Shown: positions 1-11,650 of the stretch, one piece after another
How the letters are laid out: the number at the start of each line of letters is the position of its first letter
Position numbering within the stretch: the stretch's first letter is position 1
DNA from: Zoroaster sp. YZ-2022
Taxonomy: Eukaryota; Echinodermata; Asteroidea; Forcipulatida; Zoroasteridae
Direction of reading: 5' to 3'
Length of the DNA: 64,000 nt
NCBI GenBank assembly: GCA_029582265.1
Contig: CM055816.1
Span: 3,688,698 to 3,752,697 of the forward strand
Notes under the pieces: generated by a model
Database searches by the model: none
What the model was told of the DNA's origin: nothing
What the model saw: only the letters and a program-made list of their open reading frames with translations
Position numbers and translations under genes: made by a program

Positions 1-550
1 TAAAGTTCTGTTGAATCGTTCTACTATACCTTGATCTCTATGGTTACCGACCTCGCCTCTCTGTATTTTGACGTTGTTTTTACTCATTAAAACATTGACG
101 CTCGACATAAATTCTTTTTCCTGATCGACTTTTAAAATTTTGGCCAAGTTAGCAAAGAACGTTTATAATTTTTTTCGAACGCGTTACCAACTTGCGCGGC
201 GGTTTTATCGATTAACGGTTCGGCTTCTTTGTACCTGCTGGCTTCGTCGCTGATTGTTAACGCGTACTTGTAAACTTTTTTAGTGACTGTATCGTGAGGA
301 AGAAACAATAAATCCGCTTGATGAATTTCGTTTGGTTTTCACGAATCGAGTTTGAGCTGGTCGGTCTGGGAATATATTTTGGGTACGGTAAATAAATCTG
401 CCACAAGGCTTGCTTTTTTAACCACTGTCGAGTTGAACTTTTAGAAACTTTAGTTTCTTGAGCTAATTTTTCGATCGCTGAATGACCTTTTTGATATCCT
501 TTCGGACTATAATAAGCGTTTTCGAGTTTTGTTCTCGTGCGCTTATCCAT
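1..550 (-). pseudogene. Maverick/Polinton-type rve integrase, 3'-truncated by window edge and frame-broken
   Basis: Seen: translation from ATG at 550 gives a basic N-terminus with a helix-turn-helix-like stretch (KVSKSSTRQWLKK). In shifted frames follow a block with HQADLLFLP (about 305-330), a block with KVDQEKEFM (about 107-133) and one ending GIVERFNRTL (1-30). Their D, D and E have the order and setting of the catalytic triad of retroviral-type (rve) integrases. Known: Maverick/Polinton elements encode such an integrase, which joins element ends to target DNA and gives 6 bp duplications. Frame breaks lie near 330-350 and 135-170, and the C-terminal chromodomain region would be outside the window. 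The small membrane-protein genes upstream fit a Maverick block. An LTR-retroelement integrase is less likely, since no protease or RT is nearby. Family assignment is from recognition, not a search. Confidence 0.8.
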
Positions 551-570
551 TTATTATTTTATAATATATT

Positions 571-818
571 TTATGTGGGAGAATTCATAATACTGCTTGG
601 TAAAATTCCTTGTTGAACCAACCAATCTTGCGTCATTAGCGCCAACCCGACCGTAGTCGTTAGTTTTAGACCGTCATGTACATCTAGCTTTCCCAAATCG
701 GCTGGATTTATTTTAAACACTTTTTTTTAGCAGTCATGCTGTAAAAAACGCTTATAATTCCTACGACTCATCCGTGATAAGCTGAATTAACGATTCCTTT
801 CGTATCTATCATAGACAT
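571..818 (-). pseudogene. Small protein of the Maverick block, frame-broken
   Basis: The ATG at 818 sits directly under the shared TATA-like motif. The first residues, MSMIDTKGIVNSA, resemble the start of the next gene upstream (MSMIDTNEIANLA at 1122), so the two are probably paralogous. A stop codon and a shift interrupt the middle. The tail reads on in another frame (PADLGKLDVHDGLKLTTTVG and NSPT before the stop at 571). No domain is recognised. It lies 20 bp upstream of the integrase start on the same strand, with the compact spacing of virus-like elements. Confidence 0.5.
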
Positions 819-838
819 ATTTTATAGTATAGACAATA
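816..838 (-). promoter_or_regulatory. TATA-like start-site motif, copy 1
   Basis: On the minus strand the sequence reads TTGTCTATACTATAAAAT followed directly by the ATG. The 23 bases are identical to those at 1120-1142, before another gene. This suggests a compact promoter abutting the start codon, as in virus-like elements; activity is inferred. Confidence 0.5.
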
Positions 839-921
839 TATATATATATATTTTTTTAAACGTCACAACCTCCTCTAACCCCCCAAAAAGTTTTGATTAT
901 AAACTCTCTTCTTTAAAAAAT

Positions 922-1122
922 TCATGAGTCAGATACCCTACAACTCCCCATACCAAAGGTGACTAAGAAAGCCACTTTATATTTTTTATCAGGATATTCA
1001 TGATAATGTTTTATACTAGTTTTAGTTGATTCTATAACGGCTATGGCATACATAGCTGTTAAAATTCCCATTGTACCGTAAAAAGCTAAATTAGCGATTT
1101 CGTTCGTATCTATCATAGACAT
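922..1122 (-). CDS. Small single-pass membrane protein of the Maverick block
   Basis: An intact 66-residue frame starts MSMIDTNEIANLAFYGTMG and has one hydrophobic segment (about residues 11-30, LAFYGTMGILTAMYAIAVIE). A lysine/tyrosine-rich linker follows, then a weaker hydrophobic patch (VAFLVTFGMG). No family is recognised. It lies between two other short minus-strand genes, and its start abuts the TATA-like motif at 1120-1142. Short membrane proteins of unknown role are common in Maverick-type and adintovirus-like elements, so membership of the same block as the integrase is the best inference. Confidence 0.5.
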   Translation of the reverse strand: MSMIDTNEIANLAFYGTMGILTAMYAIAVIESTKTSIKHYHEYPDKKYKVAFLVTFGMGSCRVSDS

Positions 1123-1142
1123 ATTTTATAGTATAGACAATA
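1120..1142 (-). promoter_or_regulatory. TATA-like start-site motif, copy 2
   Basis: Identical over 23 bases to 816-838. The minus strand reads TTGTCTATACTATAAAAT and ends on the ATG of the gene at 1122. A looser third version, TTGTCTAAATTATAAAG, lies at 1503-1527 before the gene starting at 1505. Confidence 0.5.
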
Positions 1143-1213
1143 TTTTTTATTCCATTTCGAAAACATTATTTTTAATTTTTTTTCGATTGAATCAACTTTT
1201 GACGATTCTATTT

Positions 1214-1505
1214 TTATGGGTTTTGGTGGTGGTGGTAAATATAATATACAAAACCCGCTAAAACTATTACTCCGATGTACAGCGTGTTTGTATCATCGTT
1301 ATTTTCTTAATTTTTTTACGGAAGATAAATATGCTATAACGTTTGTTTTAACAACTGCTTTCTTTTTAAAATGTTGTTTTTTCTTTTTATTAAGTTCCGC
1401 AAGTGTTTTACCAGCCGCGACTCTGTTTGGATTTTTTATTTTAGTCGGTGTTTTCGTCACTACCGACGTCTCTGCTTGCGTCTCTATCTCTGATTGCTTC
1501 TCCAT
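1214..1505 (-). pseudogene. Lysine-rich protein with C-terminal membrane anchor, one frame break
   Basis: The ATG at 1505 opens a charged region (MEKQSEIETQAETS, then many lysines: LNKKKKQHFKKKAVVK). After one frame shift near 1300 the reading continues NTLYIGVIVLAGFVYYIYHH to a stop at 1214, a clear transmembrane helix next to the C-terminus. The layout is a basic soluble domain plus a tail anchor. No known domain is recognised. The strand and spacing match the neighbouring Maverick-block genes, and the motif TTGTCTAAATTATAAAG lies immediately before the ATG. The break is in an A/T-rich run and could be decay or a base-call error. Confidence 0.45.
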
Positions 1506-1534
1506 CGTCTTTATAATTTAGACAAGATATTTTC

Positions 1535-1637
1535 TTTTTAAACGTTTTGCCGAAATTAGCGCTGCTGTGATCGGTGCCAAGTATATTCCATACTTGTAGT
1601 ATATTTCACATAATCCGCTAGAAAGAGCGCTCGAAAT
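1535..1637 (-). pseudogene. C-terminal remnant of a further membrane protein of the Maverick block
   Basis: The minus strand gives ALFLADYVKYYKYGIYLAPI followed by TAALISAKRF across a small shift: a hydrophobic C-terminus ending just upstream of the gene at 1505. The rest is missing because the tandem repeat unit U1 begins at about 1638. This marks the breakpoint between the Maverick fragment and the array. Confidence 0.4.
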
Positions 1638-2689
1638 GGCTGATAGGTCATAATAGGAAACATAAGCATTGTCCGCATATGGAATTTCTTTCCTGAAAGT
1701 GGGTTACAATGCTGTACCACAGTTGATGAATAACGTTTACATTTTTGACTCACCCAAGTAACATTTTGTTTTTTATTTACATTCTGATGGGTTGGGAACT
1801 AGCCAACAGGTGGTGAGAAGATGAGGCGCCCATGCCGTCGAGAGAATTGAGATTTTCAAGAGGCTCGATACTACTCCAAAGTGCAGCGTCGTTACATCCA
1901 GTGCATATGACATCTTCCTGAACACGGTATTGACAAATGCATTTGCCACTAGTGTATATGTGTTATTGCAGCATGAAGGGTGAAAATACCAAAATTCTGA
2001 TGAAATTAGGGTCCTGCAAATTGTGGAAGACACTGCTCATGAATCCACTTAGCAAAATATATGACACATTCTGTAATCCTTATGATCATAATATTTGGTT
2101 GCTAAAGTTATCAGTCTGCAGATAATTTTTTGAATGATTTTCGTGGAATCCCAAACACTACCCCTGGCATGACATGCTATTGCTACTTGAAGGACACCCG
2201 TGCACTTCCGTGCTCCAAAAACACATTCTTTTCATGTGACATACTTTTGAGAAGGACGCCCATCTTTTAACGTAGCAAACGCACCATTGGTGCAGGCCAT
2301 CACTGATGGAAATGTAGATGAGCTATGAAACCGGGGGAATGACATGACAGTCCGATGGAAGACATACTCTTTGTCGTATCAACAGTTAGCACAAAATCAA
2401 ATATTGATGTACCGTTGTGTGGTCACTGCTTTGCACATTTTGTACTTGACAATCTCGGGATCTTAGGTGTCCCAGAGTGGTTGTCGCGGCATCTAATGAT
2501 GACATCTTAGCATTATTGCAGATTATATTATGCAACAATAGATAGATGATCCCATCGCAGTGCGCTACTATAACGAGCGGATACACGTATGCGTTATATT
2601 GCGATGCAAAACATTTTTCCGAGCGATAAAGTCCACAATGTCCTCACCAATTATTTCACATACCGATATGTTATGATGTTGATAGCTTT

Positions 2690-3140
2690 TAAAGCACGAA
2701 TCAGTATCAGAACCTCTTTCCTGTCTTTTTGGATTGACGGGTCTCGGTGCAATAGAAATGCTGTCTACGATGTGAACATCCGTCAAAGTTCAATGAAGCC
2801 GCAAGTTTGGTCAACAGCGCCATCTGCTGAAAGTTGTCAGTGACTATTTTTAAGCTTAGGCTTTCCCCAATTGTTAACGCCGTTGCAGTTAGCACATGCT
2901 CCAACCATTATGTGAATAGTTAGGAAAGCGAATGACGAACAGCCGATATTCGGGGAAACCGCAAAGTCCAAATATTGGATTGAGTAAATCAACAGATGAT
3001 TACACTCTGTAAGCACCCAAACTTGCTGCTTCAGTGAACTTTCACCGGATGTTCACATCGTGGGAGTGTTTCTGCTGCACCGAGACCCAAATCAACACAA
3101 AAAGATTGGGGAAAGGTTGTAAGGCGCATGACTTCTTTAA
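2690..3140. repeat. Foldback (inverted-repeat) segment in U1
   Basis: About 140 bp at 2690-2850 (with GGTCTCGGTGCAATAGAAAT and GATGTGAACATCCG) are inverted at 2990-3140 (with ATGTTCACATCGTGG and TGCACCGAGACCC). The ~140 bp spacer contains a smaller palindrome near AATTGTTAACG/GCCGATATTCGGGG. The whole can fold into one long hairpin. Equivalent segments lie at 13840-14240 and 21525-21975. It may be a MITE fixed in the unit before the unit was duplicated. Confidence 0.65.
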
Positions 3141-3539
3141 AAAAAAAGACATCTTACCATCACAAAATATGAGCATGTAGAATAATTGTATACTGAATTG
3201 AGAGGACACGGTAGGACTTTATCGAGTAGAACAATGTTTTCAAGAAATCATAGTGTATTATGAATTCTGACTAATGCAATCATACTAATAGAGCACCGAA
3301 AGGAAATGAACTTAATACGATATTACCTCAACTCAGTTTGGGGTTTCTTAGGATGTTGTCTCCTGACATAACAAAGTGAATAATTAGGAGAAATCAATAA
3401 AAAATAATTCATACTCATTTAATATATTTTCATATTAAAATCAAAGAGCTATTGTACATGATACTTTGTATATATATCTTTGTAATTTCAATTCTGAGAT
3501 GTTTTAGAATACTCTAATGTTACAAACCTGTTTTCTCTA

Positions 3540-6060
3540 AAATGTTGTAAGTTGCATTAACATCTATACCACCCACAACAACATTTAGAATTAATGATAT
3601 GTCAGAAAAAGGCAGGCATATCACTCATTTTTTTGGGCAATAATTCCTCCGACCAGGGCTGATATTACTTAATGCACACTATTGGTCAAAAAGTTATCTA
3701 CAAGGACAGTAATCATAACGTTGTAATGCACATTCATAAACCACCCACAATCCTCACGGATGGTGTGGTGGGCGGGCGGGCGTGGGCTGGGTCGGAGGCG
3801 GAGGTGTGGGTATGGTCGGATATGGGGTGGGGGGGGAGGGTGGCGGTGGTAGTGGTGCGGGTCTTTTGGTGAATAAAGACGGCATTGCAACGCGCATAAG
3901 TTTTTGAACCTTAAGGTCATACTTGACTCCTACTCGATCCAATTTTGCAGCTCTGCTTAGTCACATGTTGACAATAATTTAATATGAACGGGCCACTTCC
4001 TGCACATGTACATCGCCTGGACAAACAACAAACCATAGAGAATGCCCTATTTAACTTCAACAAAGCTTTGCATTGTAATCTTTTCAACGGTGGTCAGGGT
4101 ACCATGAGTTCTGTGTTATTCAAACGGATGTAATGCCGGTGGTGTCTGACACACCAGCCACATGACATGGCCACAGTACATGTATGTAACACTTCAGAAG
4201 TTTCACATCCTGCTTGGAAGCGGAGATCAGTCGGAGTACCTTGGACAAGGTTTGAATGTTATGCGGTAAAATTAGAAATAATGATATGTCGTGAAAAAGT
4301 TACATAATGTACCATTTTGGGGAAACACCCTTTCTTCCTCACTGTAATTGATATTTTTTTTAATTAATGCACACGATTGGTCAAAAAGTTATCTACAAGG
4401 ACAGTAACTACAATGCGCTGTAATGCACATTATCTATGTTCACCCACAATCCCTTACTTATGGAGGTGGGTGGGTGGGGTGGGCGGGCGGGCGCAAGGGC
4501 GGGTCTAATGGAGGCGGAGGTGGGGTGGGGCGTTATCGGAGGCGGGTGTGGGGAGGGTGGCGGTGGTAGTGGTGGTATTCTTTGGCGAACAAAGACGCAG
4601 CATTAAATCTATAAGTTTTTGAACCTTGGGTTTAATATCATACTTGGACCTCACTGATCCAATTCTGCAATGCTTAGTCGCATGTTGCATACTTTTTAAT
4701 ATGAACGGGCCACAATGTACATGTACATCGTCTGGACAAACAACAAAACCATGAGAATGTCCGTATTTAATCTTCAATTAAAGCTTTGCATTGTACCTTT
4801 TTTCACCGTGGTACAGGTACCCAGACATCCGCCATGCCACCAAACGGATGTGAATGCTGCAGTTCCGATACACCAGCCACATGACATGGCCACAGTACAT
4901 GTATGTGTATATTTCAGAAGTTCACATCCGCTTGGAAGCCGGAGATCAGCTCGGAGTAACTGGACAAGGCAGCTTGAATGTTATGTGCAAAATTAGACTT
5001 AATGATATGCCAGTAAAAAGTTACATAATGTACCATTTTGTGGGGAACACCCTTTTCCGACTGTAATTGATATGCAAATTAAATGCACGACAATGTATTG
5101 GTTGGTCAAAAGTTATCTACAAGGACAGTAACTACACACCATGCGCTGTAATGCACATCTATGTTCACCCATAATCCTCATTTATGGAGGTGGGGCGTGT
5201 GGGCGGGGCAAGCGGGCTGGGTCGGAGGCGGAGGTGGGGTAAGCAGGCGAAGGGTGGGGGAGGGTATGTGGTAGTGGTATCTTTGGGTGAAGGAACACGG
5301 CACGTAACGCATAAGTTTTGAAACCTTGGGTTATCATACTTGACCTCACTGATCCAATTTCTACTGGTACTTAGTCGCATGTTACATAATTTAATATGAA
5401 TTGGCACACAATGTACATGTACATGTACATCGCCTGGACAAAACAAATGTCCATGAGAATGCCCCATTTACGACTTCACTTAAAGCTTTGCATTGGATTC
5501 CTGTTGTCAGGTACCCAGGACATTCAAGCGCCGCCCAAACGGATGTGAATGCTGCAGGTCTGGATACGACCAGCCACATGAGACATGGCCGCCAGTATGC
5601 ATGTATGTGTACACTTCAGCGTTCACATCCGCTTGGAAGCCGTGAGACTAAATCGGGAGTACCTGACAAGGTTTGAAATGTTATGCGCAAAATTAGAAAT
5701 AATGATATGTCGAAGAAAGTACAAGTATAATGTACCATTTTTGGGGGAATACCCCTTCCGACTGTAATTGATATATTTTTAATTAATGCGCACGTATTGG
5801 TCAAAAGTTATCTACAAGGACAGTGTAACTATACATGCGCGGTAATGCACATCTATGTTCCACCCAATAATCTCATTTATGGAGGTGGGGCGTGGCTAAT
5901 CGGAGGTGTGGGGTGGGGTGGGGCGGGTCGGAGGCTGTGAGGGTGGTAGTGGTGGTATTTTTGGGTGAACAAAGACGGCATTGCAACGCATAAGTTAGTT
6001 TGAACCTGGGTTACATACATTGATTCCTCACTTCACTGATCCAATTTGCAGATCCCTGAA
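3540..6060 (+). repeat. Nested ~700 bp tandem array in U1 (about 3.5-4 monomers)
   Basis: The start landmark GATTGGTCAAAAGTTATCTA, or close variants, occurs at about 3674, 4369, 5085 and 5788, a spacing of 695-716 bp. Each monomer has a conserved left part (TACAAGGACAGTAACTACAA), a G-rich core of 60-110 bp made of GGCGGG/GGAGG/GGTGG runs, a core-exit TAGTGGTGGTATCTTTGGGT, and a right part with ACATGTACATGTACATC and CCAGCCACATGACATGG. There are no credible genes in it. The G-rich core could form G-quadruplexes on the plus strand. Confidence 0.85.
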
Positions 6061-6396
6061 TTGAACAATCTTATATCGGATGTAACAGGAGAACAACAAC
6101 AAATTGGACCCCAAATTTATGGAATGACCCTGGATGCTAAAATGAACTTCAATATTTTTAAATGAAATAGCTGCTGCTAAATGTGAACGAAATAAATGTA
6201 TTCACGCTAAAGGTAAACTGAAACCAAGTTAACTGTAATAACGGCATTTGTTATTTATTGCTGTACAAATAACAAACATGTACATGAGGGTTCTAACTAC
6301 ATTTTAGTGTTATACATAGTTGTACTCAGTTTTCAAAATCACGTGTGATCGTGATGTGCTAATGAAACGCCTTAAAAACAATTTATAACTTCTCAG
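6060..6396 (+). other. Unit-specific spacer between monomer array and piggyBac site (U1)
   Basis: Matches 16985-17311 of U2 with small indels (landmark TTATATCGGATGTAACAGGA). No coding potential is seen. Confidence 0.5.
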
Positions 6397-6400
6397 TTAA

Positions 6401-9400
6401 CCCTTTCTAGTACCACACCATTTCTGTCTTGTGCACCCCAGTTCACTATAGTACAAACAGACACACTACCAGCTCAATACCACACCCTAAATTGGTCAAT
6501 GTCCTTGCATACTGCCTCTCACAGTTTCTGCATTGGTCTAAAGTGCTCCAGCCTTTGAGTAAGTGCACGTATCGGCAAAGCAAACATTTCCACTGTGAAA
6601 GGAAGTATACTTGAAACACTACAGCTGTCAATTGACGGAAAGAATTTACATATCATCATCAAATGCTACTTTGTTGTCCTTAATACACGGATTGACAACT
6701 ACCAAGAAGTGTAAATCTGACAAGAAACGCCAAATCAGAGTGAGGACAGATTTGAAGTTTTTATAAGAAAATACTTGGACATTTTTCAGTCATGGCCCAT
6801 AGATCTTTACACGAGGTCTTAAGGTATGGGTGAGATATGGAATTCTTTTCCCACAAGTACAACAAACTTTCAAAACTACATGCAATTGGAAAAATGTGTA
6901 AATTATCTTTTTTTTCCCCACTCGGTTGACAATAAATTATGGGACATTCCTTGCCCAAATAGAAACAAAGTAGGACTTCCCCCGCTTCAATGTTACACAC
7001 GCACCATCACATATCGCTGCTACCGACCTTCCACACAACATTGAACCGGGGCGCTCGCTGAGTAGGATTGTTTCACATTAAATTGTTGTATTAGTGGTAT
7101 TTAGTGCACCAATAACCTCGAGTAATTATGGAGTGAAATTTCAAAACACCCAATGACACACATGGGCTTATCACACCGCTTGGTAAATCGTATAATGGTT
7201 TGCCTTCTCTGAGCTTTTGAAGCTACAAACAATGCAGTTTAGGCTTCTTTCCCTAGTTACATATTTTTGCCAGGGAAATGTTAGCACCTTCTGAAACACT
7301 ATGGATTGCCTATTTGGACATGTGTATAGGGCTGTTTCTCCAGAGGTCAACAGCAGACCTTGATCAACAAGACATCCTAAAGTCCAGATTTGCCAGTAAA
7401 AAGTGGGTTTGTGTGAATGTTATTATACAGTATTCCTGCATTTAGTACACATATGTCTAGAATGGCTGTGTCACCCTTTCCACCACTTCTGACCGATCTG
7501 GTGTGTATGCATAGTACACGATTGTCGTCCTGCAAGATCAGTTCCTCCCATGTGCTTGTTGTTGTACTCAATGACACCATTGGGTTTGCTAATGTCATAA
7601 TGTCAATGGTAACCTGTGGGACTCTTCTTACAATCGAATTTGCTTTAGCTTGTAACACTACAGTCCCCTATATAGTTTGACAAGAGTCAAGAGTGTCACA
7701 CGCTCTTCTTGTCCTGCAAGCAGGTAACACACAATTGTCCTGGACTTTTCATAAAAGTTATGGATTCTGTCCTTTGTTATGGGAAACTCTCTTTGGGTTA
7801 GCAAAATTGAAACCTTGAGTGGTAAACCGTGACAGTTCCGAGAAGTCAATCCACGCTAAAATCAACTTGTTGACAAGAGCAGGGCTGAAAACCAATTGTC
7901 TGCAAAGATGAATGACCCAGATTGGTCCAATCCAATTGCAAAAGTTCCAAGACAATTTTGGCTGGTTACAGGTACTCTGCCGGATGGTCTGTTTACTCTT
8001 TTGTTTCTCCGAGTCTGGGCAGTTGTTGCTGGCTGTGATTGGTGACCTGTGTAAAATTCTGCTATGCATCATCGCAAAGGCCCCGTGGTCATGACTCGTT
8101 GCTCAGTTTCAGAGAAACATTTGATGCCCCATTTGGTGGGCTTTCTTTTGGCATATACTGTTTGAACAATAGTCTTCCCTTGAATTTTACTCATAGTTTC
8201 TGTCTGGAGAAAGGTTTTGGCCAGGTTTGTAATGACAAAAGAAAAGAGGGTACTATCATTCTGAATGAATTTGGCAACTTGACCAGCTTGTCATATTAGA
8301 GAGCTGTCCTGTTTTCTCGAGTTTCTCGTTTGTTGGCCAGATGGAAGAAATTCAGGATTGTCTTTGGAAATCGGTTGGCGAGACATGGTTGCTGATGATG
8401 GTACTGTGTAGTATGTCCCATTTTGCTCCAGTGCACACATTGTGCCTGAGGGCCGCCTGTTTATACCCATGCACACATCAGCAGCGCTTTACGAAGGCCA
8501 TCATTTCCGAATCAGTTGTTGGAGTCCACTGACTTTATTCTGTGGCTGGCTGACATTTCTTTTCTCCGGGGAGACTCTGTTCAGCACAACGATTGGTTTC
8601 ACTCTACTATCAACTCCCACACTGCTTATGCAGAAAAAACAGCTGGTAAGATCTGCATTGGTGTGGAAATCTTCCATTCCTGAACACGAGCGCTCTTGGG
8701 TGTCCCAGATAGACAACAAAAACATGCGAGGGCGCTTATTCCAGTGACAGTATTTCAGTTTCCATCGCCACTTTGACCCATGACCACTACTTTTTGCCCC
8801 ATTTCCTGGCAGTACTTACTGCAGTGGCGGAGATTTGTGTCCAAATGTGGGGGCGATCACATATTCCATATTCCCCCAGTAATTGATGACCACTGCAAGT
8901 GCAACCTCCAAACAATTCACCCTTTGAGAATATTTTTGATAAGTGGGGGGAGAATTACTGAACACTCTGAGGGCGTTTTCTCAAAAAACGTGGCATATCA
9001 TTGCTACACAAACAGCTTCTAAACACGCAAATTTGGGGATGATTTTAATTGGGTCATCCTCCCGGACAAAAAAGTGCGGGGGGATAATATATCCTCATCA
9101 CCCCGGGATCTCCGCCGCCCATGAATTAGTGTGACCTATTTAATGTCAAGTGACACCTTTTTATTTTCTTTCCGCATTGTTTTTGCGTATTTTACCAATT
9201 CAACATCAGATGTTTCCTATTTCCGAAAAATATGGCATTGACATTGATTCTGGTGTGAAACTTTTCATTTCGCTTTAGCCTTCAGGAAAAGATGCAAGCA
9301 ATATAAAGCGGTGTGGAGCAATGGTCAACCTCTCAATTTTGCCAACCAATGAACTGTAATGTTCATGATCATTTAGTACAGCGAAGGTTGCCTACCTGTG

Positions 9401-9905
9401 TATAGGTGCATTTTGACGCCACGTTGGTCCAGCTTCACTCCATCCACGTCGAAAATCGGGCTTGCCTTTTCGGCTTTGACTTTGCCGAGAACTCGGGTAC
9501 ACAGTCGTCTTCACTGTCGTCTTCACTGTCGTCTGTCTCGCATCGCGTCGTTAGTTTCGGACGACATTTCGAGTCACTATCCGCCAACACCTGTAATACC
9601 ATCATCTTCCATGATACTCATGTGTTTGTCGACTTGCATCCACAGTACCCACCACCGGAGATGCGCAGGAAAAATGAACATGCGTACCACGCTCTCAAAT
9701 ACAATATATCAAAGATGCGCTCGTGCCATCGAGCTACCAATCAGAAAGGTGTCAACTGAGGGGTTATTATGCTTTTTAGGAACCTTTGCGGTTGGATTGT
9801 TCCAAATGGCACATCGGTGGCGAAGGGTTGAAAAATGTTCGTGCCAAATTGGCACCGTGGTACGGGAGGAACATATTTGTGCCAATTTGGCTCAATGGCG
9901 AAAGG
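6401..9905 (-). mobile_element. piggyBac transposon, full length, inserted in U1
   Basis: The 3,505 bp are flanked by TTAA on both sides (6397-6400 and 9906-9909). The left end starts CCCTTTCTAGTACCAC. The right end, read inward, starts CCTTTCGCC here and CCCTTTCACTCCC in the second copy, so both ends share CCCTTTC. U2 carries the uninterrupted site with one TTAA (17312-17315), which fixes both ends. Near the right end lies the palindrome GTGCCAAATTGGCAC, a typical subterminal repeat. The element encodes a broken piggyBac transposase on the minus strand. TTAA targeting and CCC-starting ends are hallmarks of the superfamily. Confidence 0.93.
7370..9570 (-). pseudogene. piggyBac transposase (DDE_Tnp_1_7), multiply frame-broken
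   Basis: Enzyme family: cut-and-paste transposase acting at TTAA. In order on the minus strand: the start region near 9570 (compare MSSETSDAVTETDDGEDDSE in the second copy); the CMGINRRP block (8476), typical of the piggyBac pattern for the first conserved helix before MSRNRF; a block near 8200-8130 with PKPFSR and YAKRKPTKWGIKCF, matching the KFKGR...KWGIK region that carries the first catalytic Asp; and the C-terminal YNKHMGG and LNA.ILYN blocks (7380-7600). At least six frame shifts or stops interrupt it, so it is inactive as written. Antisense open frames over the N-terminal part (for example 9398-9934 plus) are shadows. Confidence 0.85.
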
Positions 9906-10228
9906 TTAACTGGATTGTTTCGCAAGTCACGTGATGCGCACTTAAAGAGAGCCACACCTGTGCGCATTTGGATAGATGCCTAGAGAACGAACAAAGTTCC
10001 TGGAATGCTCCGTGCGAGTGGGCATGGACCATTACATTCGTGCCTGGGTAGTGTTGGGCAGGTGCTGTGTGAATGATTAAGTTATAACACGCCGGTGCGT
10101 ATAAGTCCGTCGGTCAACCACATAGGGCAGTGAATTTATGTTACACTTTATTCAGTCGTCAACCAACTTAACCGCTTGCCCAGATAGCTTGCTGATTTCA
10201 GTTTGGGGTTCTGGGGCTAAAGTGGGTT

Positions 10229-10366
10229 AACCCGTTTTACGATTGACAATAGCTCCAGTGAAAGAAAACGCTGGGTCACGTCCTGCCCATATACTTGGCA
10301 GACCAACAGTGAGCGGCATTTCACATGGTTTGTTGTTTGTCCGGATTGTACTGTACTACCGTCGTC
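10229..10366 (+). promoter_or_regulatory. Upstream region of the HUH endonuclease gene (U1)
   Basis: It is conserved with U2 17673-17810, where CTATATATACTTGG at 17723 gives a good TATA box about 75 bp before the ATG. The U1 version reads CCCATATACTTGG and is weaker. Shared flanks include AACAGTGAG and TTTGTTGTTTGTCCGGA. Confidence 0.4.
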
Positions 10367-11036
10367 ATGTCCCAACCAAACGTACGAAGGGTACGTCAGG
10401 TGTATCTGGCGACATATGCCGAGCTTCTGCAGACGTTGTTCCGTCACGTAACGCTTTCGCGGAAAGGTCCTCGCCGCCTTTGAAGCGTGCGGAACTGCGC
10501 GGGTGATGATGCGGGTATGCCTGCACAGAGTTTCACAGAGACGGTGGACTGCATTACCACATGGGCGTCAAGTTGGACAAGGTACAGCGCTATTCAGAGT
10601 CCGAAACTTGTTGGCGAATCATTATGCCGTTTCTGTTCATTTTTCATCCCTTCATCATAACTACTACAGTGCGTGGAAGTACGTCACCAAAAAGTGACCA
10701 ACAGTATTTACAGTTCACCGGCCATCCCGACCTGACGTCGTCGTTCCCGCCCCCACAGAGGCAGCTCTCCTTAAGCTGTTGCTCACGTGCCCTCCAACAT
10801 CGACAACTGCGCATGTTGCCGAAGGCTCCGGCGGTATGTCGAAGTTCTGGTGTCAGTGGTGGCAAACGAAGCCAAGGCTGACACTGTTCGACGTTTCCCA
10901 ATCCTGGTGGTGCAAAAGAATCTACAAACACGTCTACAATTGTTGACATTTGCAGAGCAACAGAAATGTGCTGGAAAAAGATGACCTCGCACGTTTAATC
11001 GTCAACAGGGGCTCCCTGAGCTGTTGATGAAGCTAT
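10367..11036 (+). pseudogene. Rep-like HUH endonuclease, U1 copy (frame-broken)
   Basis: Likely role: single-strand nicking and joining enzyme of a rolling-circle mobile element. Motifs across frames: motif I-like VYLATYAELLQT near 10400; HUH motif LHYHMGVKLDK at 10549-10581 (two metal-binding His around one residue); and NYYSAWKYVTK near 10660-10695, whose YVTK fits the YxxK motif III with the nicking Tyr. GHPDL follows, then a C-terminal LQTRLQLLTFAEQQ-like block. This order is as in Rep proteins of circular ssDNA replicons, and similar proteins of unknown function recur in marine animal genomes. No helicase domain is seen, so it is not a Helitron RepHel. At least three frame breaks separate the blocks. 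Replitron-type (HUH-only) transposons are a possible relative. Confidence 0.6.
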
Positions 11037-11059
11037 CAAGTTAGCCACAAGCAACATAT

Positions 11060-11650
11060 GAAAGTGGGGACATGAGCCCCAATTAGTGATCTGTGTCCTG
11101 GGGAGTTATCTAAGGGGAGGGGTCCCTTGCCCTTAGAGATTGTTTGCATAATTAAGGGCTGGTGCGAAAAGCAAATGGTGCTATATTTGTTAAATAATTG
11201 TATATTTCTTTGGAAGAAAAAATATTGAAATTATACTATTTGTTCAAACTAATCATGCTACAAAACTGACCCCCACCCCTGGATCCGCGATCATCCGCTC
11301 CTGAATTCGGGTCCTAGTTCTACGCGGGACTCCAATGAATAATTCAGATTATATCTACTTTTATTGTCCCAACATTTGTGTTAGTATTTCACATGCTCAT
11401 CTGAGTCATCTCCACGTGCCAACTGATGAATGTTGTCTTCACCAAAACTGAAGCTCTACATTGATAATGAGTCGAAAATGGCTGTTTTCACTAATATCGA
11501 GTTTGGATTCTATTTGAGTCAGCACTGATACAAAAATCGAACATATGCCTGCTGCCATTTTTAAATTATTGTTCTGAAAGTGGGGACAAACGATATGATA
11601 TCCCCCACTTTCGCGGGGGTCATCCCCGTCCCCCACCTGTTGACGCCCAT
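11060..11650. repeat. Inverted-repeat-bounded segment with hairpin downstream of the HUH gene (U1)
   Basis: It begins with AAGTGGGGACATGAGCCCC and ends with CCCCGTCCCCCACCTGTTG, imperfect inverted copies. Near the right end CCCCCACTTTCGCGGGGG forms a G/C hairpin. The equivalent in U2 is 18495-19092, with a cleaner hairpin. No genes. Confidence 0.5.

Noticed and set aside
3540..6060. CRISPR-like array
   Set aside because: The monomers are ~700 bp long and nested in a larger eukaryotic repeat, with no short repeats and unique spacers.
9398..9934. 178-codon plus-strand frame
   Set aside because: It is antisense to the N-terminal part of the piggyBac transposase.
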